Shown here piece by piece: positions 34,982 through 43,330 of a stretch of 64,000 bases of DNA. The stretch spans positions 248,001-312,000 of the forward strand of contig CALLJS010000010.1 in NCBI GenBank assembly GCA_938050045.1. The letters run 5' to 3'. The first letter of the stretch is position 1. Every line of letters starts with the position of its first letter. This stretch comes from an uncultured Sphingomonadaceae bacterium (lineage in GTDB: Bacteria; Pseudomonadota; Alphaproteobacteria; Sphingomonadales; Sphingomonadaceae). The translations under genes and the position numbers were made by a program. The notes under the pieces were generated by a model that searched no databases, had not been told where the DNA came from, and saw nothing but the letters and a program-made list of their open reading frames with translations.

Positions 34982-35136
34982 ATGACCGTTTCAAAGCATG
35001 AAGACGCTATAATTACAATCAAGCCACTGACGATGTGAATAAATTTATAGCTGCCATGATGAAACATCATAATAGCGTAAATCGCTGGTTTACAAGAGAT
35101 AGAGGCGCTGCATATATGATGTCCATGGGGGTATAA
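34982..35136 (+). pseudogene. Possible frameshifted small gene remnant
   Basis: An AAGGA site precedes an ATG at 34982 that opens an 18-codon frame ending at TGA (35036-35038). In the next frame, 35002-35136 reads open for 44 codons with a protein-like composition (DDVNKFIAAMMKHHNSVNRW, then FTRDRGAAYM) and stops at TAA. A single indel would join them into one ORF of about 50 residues. I do not recognise the protein, and a chance open frame is possible. Confidence 0.25.
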
Positions 35137-35175
35137 GAGCTGCTCTTGTCAGCCTCTCAATTAACGAGATTTGCG

Positions 35176-36804
35176 TTATATATCTAAACCAATCCGTAAA
35201 TTGAGCTGTGGGTTGTTATCCTCATCGCCAAATGGTGTATCGGATAAGGGCAGGGCACCTTCTGCTTCGAAATTAAATCTTCCTAATCTACCGCGCAAAC
35301 CCAAACCAGTGGAAAATAGGCTAGCATCACCAAAATCATTATCGATATTATTGACATACCCCCCATCAAAGAAGATGTAAGGTTGTAAGCGATCTAACCA
35401 AGGCGCGATTTTATTTTTCGTATAATTGAGCTCAACTAAACCAGCGACGCCATTTTCCCCCGATAATTCAGAAAAATTATAACCTCTTACGCTATAGGCG
35501 CCGCCAATGTTAAATTCTTGAGATGCTAATAATGCACGATTAGCGATTTGGCCGTTTACAGATAAAAACAAGCCCAAATCACCCATTAATGAACCTCTCC
35601 AATTGGTATAAAACGACCCTTTGGTGAAAACACCATCTCCATCAAAGCGAGAAGATAAATTGTCGCCTAATCGCGTTGTACCCAATATTCCTAACCCTTG
35701 GGTTATATTGACCCCTTGCCTCAATCTTCCGCCCAATACACGCACATTGCTGGACAGACCCGTTGAAAAAGTAACTTGTGTATCAGCACCAATCATGCCT
35801 GATGCGTCGTCTTGGGTGACTTCTAAATAAGCAGCATTTGCATTTATCCACAGGCTTGCATCATCGGAACGAGAAATTGGATGGCTTGTAAAAATTTCAA
35901 AATAACGGCTATCGCCATTTACATCGCCAAATGTGGCACTGCTACGATCATTTGTACCAATCGATGCTGCGACACCTATGCGGGTGCCTTGTTTGTTAAG
36001 CCCTAGCGAATAAGAAGCATTGGCAAAGATAAATTCTTCTGGATCAACAGGGTTAGTTCTAATTCCTGCATAGCCCTTATCACTATCACTAAATAATCCG
36101 CTATAATTAACCGATAACATAATGCGGGTGGGACCAAAATTATCTGTCCCATAATTATCACCGCTAATAGAGAATTTATCTTTACGCTCGGATACTATGA
36201 CTTCTAATATATTCTGACCATTCTCTGTCTTAAACGAAGTTTTCCGAACGCGGATTTTGGGTATATCATTGGCCAAAACAATAATACGCTCGACTTGTTT
36301 TTTGGTTATATTGCGGCCGGTAATATTGTTCAATAATTTTGCTAAAGCTTTATTATCAGAACCTTTAATGGTTATAATATCAATTTTTCCTGCATCAACG
36401 ACAATATTTAATATCCCTAAATTAATGTCTTGTTCTGGAATTTGAGCAGTTGCAAATATAAAACCTTTTTCCCGCGCCATTTCAACTATTTCTTGGGTTA
36501 TTCGGCGGAAATCCTCTTCCATAAATGATTGACCAATATTGGTTTCTATCAATGGAGCAAATTCTTGCGCGTCTATACCATCGCTGTTGATAGCGATGGA
36601 ACCGACAAATATACCATCGGATTCGGCATTATTCATTGGCTGCTTAGAAGCTTCAGAAATATTGGATTGATAGGCCGCTATCTTTTTAACTTTATCGTCA
36701 TTTTCAACATCTTCTAGCGCATAGGCCAGCGCTTGGCTGGGCATAGCGATGCCAGTCAAAGAGCAGACCATGAGCGAGCGCAGTTTGAGGGAGAGATTAT
36801 TCAC
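35176..36804 (-). CDS. ShlB/FhaC-type (TpsB) outer-membrane two-partner secretion transporter
   Basis: Two-partner secretion pores export a TpsA exoprotein. The 542-residue product has a signal peptide and a short linker. Two POTRA-like domains follow (about residues 65-135 and 137-210; the second includes KQVERIIVLANDIPKIRVRK). A 16-strand-type barrel has the family blocks GGAYSVRGY and YIFFDGGYV and ends LNLRIGLDI. The start is probably GTG. It is divergent from the FecR-domain gene. No TpsA-like haemagglutinin gene lies beside it. Confidence 0.85.
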   Translation of the reverse strand: MNNLSLKLRSLMVCSLTGIAMPSQALAYALEDVENDDKVKKIAAYQSNISEASKQPMNNAESDGIFVGSIAINSDGIDAQEFAPLIETNIGQSFMEEDFRRITQEIVEMAREKGFIFATAQIPEQDINLGILNIVVDAGKIDIITIKGSDNKALAKLLNNITGRNITKKQVERIIVLANDIPKIRVRKTSFKTENGQNILEVIVSERKDKFSISGDNYGTDNFGPTRIMLSVNYSGLFSDSDKGYAGIRTNPVDPEEFIFANASYSLGLNKQGTRIGVAASIGTNDRSSATFGDVNGDSRYFEIFTSHPISRSDDASLWINANAAYLEVTQDDASGMIGADTQVTFSTGLSSNVRVLGGRLRQGVNITQGLGILGTTRLGDNLSSRFDGDGVFTKGSFYTNWRGSLMGDLGLFLSVNGQIANRALLASQEFNIGGAYSVRGYNFSELSGENGVAGLVELNYTKNKIAPWLDRLQPYIFFDGGYVNNIDNDFGDASLFSTGLGLRGRLGRFNFEAEGALPLSDTPFGDEDNNPQLNLRIGLDI

Positions 36805-36964
36805 TTCTACTCTTTAGAATATAACTCGTTAAACTGTGATATATTACTATAGTTAATTACTTATTAGTCATGTTTGTAAATAAAAAAATGTAAAACACGC
36901 TGTAAAAACTCATTACCTTATAAAAAAAGTGAAAATCAATAATATAATAATATTGAGGCATGCA

Positions 36965-38302
36965 ATGTTAAAGTTACAAATAATTAAACTTGTTAGACTA
37001 TTATCTTTGGTAATAGCTTTTTTGTGCAGCTCCACTGCATATGCGCAATCTGGGCCGTGGGTTGTGTCCGAAAAATCAGGCAGCGTTACCATTGGCCAAA
37101 ATGGTATTACGAAATTAGCAATTTCAGGGCATATATTAAATCCAGGAGATACTGTTAAGACAGGTAAAAGAGGCCGCGCAGTCTTAACGCGCGGTGAGCA
37201 ATATCTGGTTGTATCGCCCAATAGTCACATCCGCATCGCTCAACCCAAAACAGATGGTAAATTGACACAAATAATCGAATATTTTGGCAGCGTCCTTTTT
37301 AAGGTAGACAAGAAAAAAGATGCGCATTTTCAGGTGAAAACCCCTTATATGGCCGCTGTGGTTAAGGGGACTAGTTTTAATGTTGTTGTTAGCGCAGAAG
37401 GCTCAACAGTCCAAGTGACTGAGGGGGCTGTTGAAGTTACCACATTAGATGGAACGGCAAGCGAATTATTGACACCTGGTGAAATAGGAACGGTGCAAAG
37501 AGATAATCCTTTTAATTTGAATATCATTAAAGATGGGCAAACAAGAACGATTGGTCCAAAAAATAATGCGATGCCATCAAAAATATCTGCAGCAAAAGCA
37601 TCTTCTCAGAAAATCAGCAAGACTGTTAATGTTTCAGCCGATTTATCAGAATTGACCGATAGTTTGATTAGCGGAAGAACGGGGGGTGTTTCTTCTGAAA
37701 ATAGCAATAGCCGCAATAGTCGAGCAGAAACCAAATCCAATACAATAGACAATGTGGCCCAACAAATTAACCGCGCTGTTCGAAATAATAGAAAGGCTGC
37801 TTTATCAAACCTTGTTAGAAATCCGCAAAATTCCAACGGTAATGGTAATAATGGTAATGGTGAGGATGGCAACCGAGGCGATGATGACGATAATGACGAT
37901 GACAATGGTAATGGTGAGGATGGCAACCGAGGCGATGATGACGATAATGACGATGCCAATGATAATAACGGCAATGGTGATGACGGCAACCGAGGCGATG
38001 ATGACGATGCCAATGGTAATAACGGCAATGGCGATGATGGCGATGATGGCGATGATGGCGATGCCAATGGTAATGGTAAAGGCAATAACGGCAACGGTAA
38101 TGGCAACGGCGGCAACCCAGACGATAATGGCGATGCCAATGGTAATGGTAAAGGCAATAACGGCAACGGTAATGGCAACGGCGGCAACCCAGACGATAAT
38201 GACGATGCCAAAGATAATGGCAAGAATGATAAGTATGACAGAGGTAATCGAAGAGGTCGAGGCGGTCGCTATTGCAATAGATATTGGGGCTGTCGCAGAT
38301 AA
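36965..38302 (+). CDS. Exported FecR-domain protein with Asp/Asn/Gly repeat tail
   Basis: About 445 residues. A signal peptide ends at AYAQ. A FecR domain follows (about residues 25-170: LNPGDTVKTGKRGRAVLTRG, FQVKTPYMAAVVKGTSFNV, VTEGAVEVTTLDG), then a Ser/Asn linker. A long repetitive acidic tail of Asn, Gly and Asp leads to a basic end with two cysteines (RYCNRYWGCRR). FecR domains in secreted proteins are thought to bind partners or peptidoglycan rather than regulate iron. The ATG at 36965 has GAGG six bases before it. The tail could bind calcium; this is inference. Confidence 0.85.
   Translation: MLKLQIIKLVRLLSLVIAFLCSSTAYAQSGPWVVSEKSGSVTIGQNGITKLAISGHILNPGDTVKTGKRGRAVLTRGEQYLVVSPNSHIRIAQPKTDGKLTQIIEYFGSVLFKVDKKKDAHFQVKTPYMAAVVKGTSFNVVVSAEGSTVQVTEGAVEVTTLDGTASELLTPGEIGTVQRDNPFNLNIIKDGQTRTIGPKNNAMPSKISAAKASSQKISKTVNVSADLSELTDSLISGRTGGVSSENSNSRNSRAETKSNTIDNVAQQINRAVRNNRKAALSNLVRNPQNSNGNGNNGNGEDGNRGDDDDNDDDNGNGEDGNRGDDDDNDDANDNNGNGDDGNRGDDDDANGNNGNGDDGDDGDDGDANGNGKGNNGNGNGNGGNPDDNGDANGNGKGNNGNGNGNGGNPDDNDDAKDNGKNDKYDRGNRRGRGGRYCNRYWGCRR
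37850..38215 (+). repeat. In-frame 54-bp and 72-bp tandem repeats in the FecR-protein gene
   Basis: A 54-bp unit starting AATGGTAATGGTGAGGATGG at 37850 recurs at 37904 and, decayed, after that. A 72-bp unit starts with GATGCCAATGGTAATGGTAA at 38060, recurs at 38132 and has a partial third copy at 38204. Between them lies GATGATGGC repetition. All periods are multiples of nine, so expansion keeps the frame. Confidence 0.92.
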
Positions 38303-38526
38303 TAAGGCCTGAGCACATTGCCCACGCAGATAGCTATCGTTCGTATTATTGATTGCATAATGAGCATATAAAATGCTCAAAAAAATATTGCAATTTTTAA
38401 CTTTTCTGTGGCAACTTGAAAATATTAAATAGCATTAGCCATAGCTGATGGGATGTAAGAAATTTGTTAACCATAATTTAGTCTGTTTGTTTTACAGTAT
38501 ATATTTGATAAATTTAGGCTGAATAA

Positions 38527-40866
38527 TTGTACTTAAAAACCAAACAATATTTCAAATCAAAAATCCAATTTTCGAGTTGGCTGTTGGCATTCATTGTTTT
38601 GATATGTTTGTCATTAATTGGTATTCCAAATACCGTTGATAATGCCATAGACAATGTGCGCAGTAATATATTTGCTAAAAATGCTTCTGCTAATATCATC
38701 GTAGCAGAAATGGACGCCAAATCGCTCCAGGAAATTGGTCAATGGCCTTGGGATAGGGCCGTTCATGCGCAACTGATTAATAAATTATCGGCTGCGAATG
38801 CCAAAACTATTGCTTTTGATGTGGATTTTTCGGCGCAGTCTAATGAAAAGTCTGATACGGCCCTGGAAAGGGCAATCAATAATAGCGATAGTAATATCAT
38901 CCTTGCAACTTTTGCACAGCAAGACGGCAATCAACAATTATATGAAAATTTGCCAGATCCTAAATTTTCTAAAAATGCTCTATTGGCGTCAGTCAATGTA
39001 ACGCCTAATGAAAAAGGGCAAATAGATACTTATGACTATGCTCAAGTCATTGGCGGTAAAATAAGACCAACTCTCGCGTCAATTTTGAATAAAAACTCTG
39101 CTAATGTGAATGAACGCTTTATAATAGATAAAGCTATAGATCCTAATTCAATCGCCTATATTAGCGTGGCAGATATTATAAATGATAAATTTTCGCCCAA
39201 TGATATAGATAATAAAAATATCATGATTGGCGCAACCGCTATTGAACTTGGTGATAGATATGCAACGCCAGTTCATGGCGTTTTACCTGGGGTTTATATC
39301 CATGCTCTAGCCCATGAAACATTATATAAGGGCATGAATATAGTCACCATCAACAATATTGTGACGTTGGTTCTGACTATAATATTATTGCTCTTATTCC
39401 AATTTTTTAATAGTAGGTCAAAGGCAAAAAAATATTTACCTATTTTTTCCTCCTTTTTATTGTCAGCTATTATAATAACGGAGATGGCGCTCTATGTTTT
39501 TGGATTAGCCTATTTGAAATCAGGCTTGGCAATAGCTTTTTTGATAAGTTATTTAACTATCAATACGATTATAAATTTGATTGAGAGCGTCAAGAATGAG
39601 CAATATAAAGATGCTATCATGCGTCTTCCAAACAAGAAGTCTATGGAAAAGCAAGCGCGTCTTATTAAACGCAAAAGGATTGCGATTGCACATATTTCCA
39701 ATTATAGCGAAATCAACTCCATAACAACGGATCGTGTGATAAGAGAGGCTATATATAAAATAGCTTCACGGCTGCAATTTATGTCGAGCAATGATATGGC
39801 TTTCATAGTCGGTAGTAATCAACTCGCTTGGTTCATTGATGATGAAATAGTGGATTTAGAATCATATTTTGAGACCCTATCGAGTTTCTTTTTATCTCCC
39901 GTACAAGTAGAAGACCAAAGACTAAAATTCACAATTCATTGCGGCTTTGATGAGAGCGATACATTAGATTTTGAGCGTATATTTGCCAATGCTTCTCTTG
40001 CCGCTTATCAATCGGAAACCATAGGCTATCGATGGGTGCTCTACAGCGATGATATGCAGAAAGTTGCTGGCGAAAAATTATCGATTATATCCGATATTGA
40101 TAAAGCTATCGACGAGGGTGAGATTTGGATCGCCTATCAGCCTAAGCTTGATATTCACAGCAATGAAGTGACCAGCGCAGAGGCTTTGGTGAGATGGCAG
40201 CATAAAATAATAGGCAATATTGAACCTAATTTGTTTATCCCGATATTGGAAAAAGAAAATCGTATTACTGATTTGACACGTTTCATCATTCAAGCAACAT
40301 TGCGCGATGTGTCTCAATGGAATGCTATGGGAAAATATCTTAATTGTTCCATCAATATATCAGCAGCCCTTTTGCAAGATACCGCTTTCATCAAAGAGTC
40401 GATAGCATTAGTAGTAAATAGCGATGTTATGTGCGAACAAATAACATTTGAAATTACCGAAACCTCGAGCTTGGAAGATATGAATCAGGCCACAGCCATA
40501 CTTCATAAAGTCAGAGAAACTGGTATTAAAATATCCATCGATGATTATGGGACGGGCCAATCTACATTATCTTATTTGCGCGGTTTTCCAGCAAATGAAA
40601 TTAAAATTGATCAGAGCTTTATCAAGCTTATGGCGATCAATGATGTCGATAGATTAATGGTAGGCTCCACTATAGAAATGGCGCATAAAATGAACTTTAA
40701 AGTAGTTGCTGAGGGCGTCGAAAATGAGGCTAACCTAAATCTGTTGCGCAAAATCGGCTGCGATACCGCCCAAGGTTGGTTTATTGGTAGACCGGTTGAT
40801 GCGCTATGCTTTACAAAAACATGGGTTGAAACACAGGATATTGTGCCGAATATCAATGCGGCTTAG
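38527..40866 (+). CDS. CHASE2 - degenerate GGDEF - EAL c-di-GMP phosphodiesterase
   Basis: The 779-residue membrane sensor enzyme has an N-terminal membrane helix and a periplasmic CHASE2 domain (about residues 40-270: GQWPWDRAVHAQLINKL, YATPVHGVLPGVYIHA). Three membrane helices follow (about 275-360), then a GGDEF remnant without the GGDEF motif, then an EAL domain. The EAL keeps AEALVRW, EITET, IDDYGTGQSTLSYL, KIDQSFI, AEGVEN and QGWFIGRP, so phosphodiesterase activity is likely. The start is TTG. It lies 224 bp after the FecR gene. Confidence 0.9.
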   Translation: MYLKTKQYFKSKIQFSSWLLAFIVLICLSLIGIPNTVDNAIDNVRSNIFAKNASANIIVAEMDAKSLQEIGQWPWDRAVHAQLINKLSAANAKTIAFDVDFSAQSNEKSDTALERAINNSDSNIILATFAQQDGNQQLYENLPDPKFSKNALLASVNVTPNEKGQIDTYDYAQVIGGKIRPTLASILNKNSANVNERFIIDKAIDPNSIAYISVADIINDKFSPNDIDNKNIMIGATAIELGDRYATPVHGVLPGVYIHALAHETLYKGMNIVTINNIVTLVLTIILLLLFQFFNSRSKAKKYLPIFSSFLLSAIIITEMALYVFGLAYLKSGLAIAFLISYLTINTIINLIESVKNEQYKDAIMRLPNKKSMEKQARLIKRKRIAIAHISNYSEINSITTDRVIREAIYKIASRLQFMSSNDMAFIVGSNQLAWFIDDEIVDLESYFETLSSFFLSPVQVEDQRLKFTIHCGFDESDTLDFERIFANASLAAYQSETIGYRWVLYSDDMQKVAGEKLSIISDIDKAIDEGEIWIAYQPKLDIHSNEVTSAEALVRWQHKIIGNIEPNLFIPILEKENRITDLTRFIIQATLRDVSQWNAMGKYLNCSINISAALLQDTAFIKESIALVVNSDVMCEQITFEITETSSLEDMNQATAILHKVRETGIKISIDDYGTGQSTLSYLRGFPANEIKIDQSFIKLMAINDVDRLMVGSTIEMAHKMNFKVVAEGVENEANLNLLRKIGCDTAQGWFIGRPVDALCFTKTWVETQDIVPNINAA

Positions 40867-40906
40867 CCCAGCAAAATAATTGCGCTTATGTCGGTACAAT
40901 AAAAAG

Positions 40907-40996
40907 TGGCGGACAGGGTGGGATTCGAACCCACGGAGAGCTTGCACCCTCGGCGGTTTTCAAGACCGCTGCATTCGACCACTCTGCCACCTGTCC
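40907..40996 (-). tRNA. tRNA-Ser, anticodon UGA
   Basis: The reverse strand starts GGACAGGTGGCAGAGTGG and ends CCTGTCCGCCA. The 7-bp acceptor stem GGACAGG/CCTGTCC is perfect, the discriminator is G, and the CCA is encoded. The anticodon stem-loop reads CGGTCTTGAAAACCG (anticodon TGA). A long variable arm is present, as expected for serine. GGTTCGAATCC forms the T loop. Confidence 0.97.
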
Positions 40997-41243
40997 GCAA
41001 AATTCGTTCGGCAAATTGGTCGTGTTGATTTGCCGTAAAGAGCGCACTAGAGATAGTTTTCACTCTTTTCAAGCATTAGTATGAAAATATTAGAATTTCG
41101 CTAAAATTATTCAGGCTTTACCCCTGATTATAGCCAAGTTTTTCGTTCACTTGGGGTTCCTATATGATAAATAGAGATGCACATCATTCATTATATGTGT
41201 AATATTCATCTGATGCTCATCGGCAGTTTTTTAAGGATTTAGA

Positions 41244-42275
41244 ATGTACAGTAAAATTATAGTATCATTTTTGGGCAGCGCGGCTCTGTTTGCAGGATTT
41301 TCTGTTGCGTCCGTTGATGCACAGGGCAAAGAAACTTTTCGCAGCTATTTAGAAACGGTCAAAGTGAAGGCCGCCGCGCAAGGTGTTAAAGCCTCCACCT
41401 TAGAGCGTATCATTCCCAATATTCAATATAATGAGCGCGTTGTAAGGTTAGATCGATCGCAACCAGAGGTTGTTCCCAATAAGCCTATCCCCAATTTTGA
41501 ACCTTATCGCCGCCGCCATGTTGATGCGGCGCGTATTAACGGTGGTAAGCGAAAGAAAGCGCAGATTAATTCCATCTTGACGCGCATCGAGAATGAAACG
41601 GGCGTACCAAAGGAAATTATGATCGCTATATATGGTCATGAAACCAATTATGGCAGCTATACTGGCAATTTTAATGCGCCTAGTGCGCTGGCATCTCTGG
41701 CTTATGAAGGGCGGCGTCGCAAATTATTTGAGGCCGAGCTGATCGCCGTCATGAAAATGATTGATATGGGCGTTCCGCAATCGGGTATTACTGGAAGCTG
41801 GGCAGGGGCACTTGGCAAACCGCAATTTCTTCCTTCTGTTTATCTGCGGCTTGCTAAGGATGGCGATGGCGATGGTTATGCTGATATTTGGAATAATGAA
41901 ACCGATGCAATGGCCTCTATTGCCAATTATTTCGTTAACGCTGGTTGGCGTCGCGGTCAAAAATGGGGTTTTGCAGTAAATGTTCCGCGCGATCTTAATA
42001 GAGCTGCGATTAAGAATAAAACCGATTCACCGCGTTGTAAAAGAGTGTTTGCACGCCATAGCCAATGGAAGACTATGAAAGAATGGCGATCTTTAGGGTT
42101 AAGTCCGCAGCGCGGTTTCTGGGCACCCGATGACCAAATGGCTGTTTTACTAGAGCCTGATGGTATAGGGAAAACTGGATATTTACTATTAAGCAATTAT
42201 CGTGTGATATTAGATTATAATTGTTCAAATTTTTATGCTTTATCGGTGGGGTTATTAGCAGATGCAGTTAAGTAA
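41244..42275 (+). CDS. Lytic murein transglycosylase, MltB family
   Basis: Cleaves glycan strands to anhydromuropeptides. The 343-residue protein has a signal peptide (ending near VDAQG). An SLT_2 domain carries the catalytic Glu in MIAIYGHETNYGSYTG, then GSWAGALGKPQFLPSVYL and DGDGDGYADIWNN. There is no lipobox, so it is probably periplasmic and soluble. AAGGA lies seven bases before the ATG. It overlaps rlpA by 14 bp, forming an envelope operon with rlpA and dacA. Confidence 0.92.
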   Translation: MYSKIIVSFLGSAALFAGFSVASVDAQGKETFRSYLETVKVKAAAQGVKASTLERIIPNIQYNERVVRLDRSQPEVVPNKPIPNFEPYRRRHVDAARINGGKRKKAQINSILTRIENETGVPKEIMIAIYGHETNYGSYTGNFNAPSALASLAYEGRRRKLFEAELIAVMKMIDMGVPQSGITGSWAGALGKPQFLPSVYLRLAKDGDGDGYADIWNNETDAMASIANYFVNAGWRRGQKWGFAVNVPRDLNRAAIKNKTDSPRCKRVFARHSQWKTMKEWRSLGLSPQRGFWAPDDQMAVLLEPDGIGKTGYLLLSNYRVILDYNCSNFYALSVGLLADAVK

Positions 42276-43278
42276 ATATATATTTTTACCTTTTGGAGTT
42301 TTTGCTCTTTCTTCCTGTGGTTCGCTGGGGCCAGATGAATTTGAAACAGATATTTCTTCGCCTAGTGCCAATCCAGTGTCACGCAAAAATCCAGTATCGT
42401 TGGCGAATCCAGTGTCTGATACACCTGTTCGTATTGGCGAAGCTTTTAGCATAAATGGAACATCATATACGCCCGAAGATGTAACTTCTTATGACGAAGT
42501 TGGCTATGCTGGCTGGAATGGTAGCGCATTAAATGGCCGCATTACAGCTAATGGCGAAATTTTTTCTGCCAGAGTTATCAGTGCCTCGCACAAAACACTA
42601 CCGCTTCCCAGTTATGCAGAAGTTACTGCTCTTGATACAGGACGCACTATTTTGGTGCGAATTAACGATAGAGGCCCATTTGTTAATGATCGTTTGATTG
42701 ATCTGTCCGAGGCCGCCGCGCAGCAATTAGGCATTATCAATCAGAGGGTCGCTGGCGTGCGCGTTCGTAAAGTAAACCCACCAAACCAAGAGCGCGCTAT
42801 ATTGCGCAATGGCGGCCAAGCTCTGGCCCGTATTGATACACCCGAATCCCTTACTCGTATTTTGCGCGATCGTCTGGCCAAATTACCAATTCCAAGTGAA
42901 AGCCCTAGAGCAGCAGAACCAATAGGCAATGCTGTAGCTGGTGCCAATAGTGATAATCGATTTGCCGCCGAGGGCACGGCAGCACTTGGTAAAGCATCTC
43001 TAGACATAAATAACCGTTTTGCTGTTGAAGGGGCTGGTTCAAAAACCCAGAGTCGCCGTGCATCTGTAAGCGGTTTTATTGTGCAATTATCTTCATTTTC
43101 TTCCAGCGACCGAGCTAATGCTCTTGCTGGTAAAGTAGGAGCCAAAGTTGTACAAAGCAGCGATGGCAGATTATTCCGCGTGCGCTATGGCCCATTTGCA
43201 ACAGAATCAGAAGCGCAACAAATACTAGCAAATGCCCGCAAACGCGGCTATCCACAAGCTAGAATATTCCGCGAGTGA
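42262..43278 (+). CDS. rlpA: RlpA-type septal-ring lytic transglycosylase lipoprotein with SPOR domain
   Basis: The 338-residue protein has a signal peptide with lipobox (FALSSCG). A spacer contains three copies of NPVS-x-x. The double-psi beta-barrel RlpA domain follows (SALNGRITANGEIF, VRINDRGPFVNDRLIDLSEA, with the catalytic Asp and the Lys/His region). The C-terminal SPOR domain (FIVQLSSFSSSDRANALAG) binds denuded glycan at the septum. Overlaps the transglycosylase upstream by 14 bp. Confidence 0.9.
   Translation: MQLSKYIFLPFGVFALSSCGSLGPDEFETDISSPSANPVSRKNPVSLANPVSDTPVRIGEAFSINGTSYTPEDVTSYDEVGYAGWNGSALNGRITANGEIFSARVISASHKTLPLPSYAEVTALDTGRTILVRINDRGPFVNDRLIDLSEAAAQQLGIINQRVAGVRVRKVNPPNQERAILRNGGQALARIDTPESLTRILRDRLAKLPIPSESPRAAEPIGNAVAGANSDNRFAAEGTAALGKASLDINNRFAVEGAGSKTQSRRASVSGFIVQLSSFSSSDRANALAGKVGAKVVQSSDGRLFRVRYGPFATESEAQQILANARKRGYPQARIFRE
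42370..42423 (+). repeat. 18-bp tandem repeat, three copies, in rlpA
   Basis: Three consecutive 18-bp units each beginning AATCCAGT, encoding NPVSRK, NPVSLA and NPVSDT in the linker after the lipobox. In frame; probably varies only linker length. Confidence 0.8.
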
Positions 43279-43330
43279 CTCGCTTCTATCGTTGAATATT
43301 AAATATAGTATCAAGCGATAGGATTTGAAT

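Noticed and set aside
37850-38215. CRISPR-like array
   Set aside because: Repeats are contiguous and coding, with no unique spacers and no cas genes nearby.
37606-38380. Several long open frames on both strands across the FecR-protein repeat region
   Set aside because: They arise because the repeat period is a multiple of three and the sequence lacks stops in other frames; their products are monotonous Leu/Pro/Ser, Ile/Ala or His/Cys repeats with no start context.
40863-41072. Small minus-strand ORF overlapping tRNA-Ser
   Set aside because: It reads through the tRNA gene and has no support as a protein.
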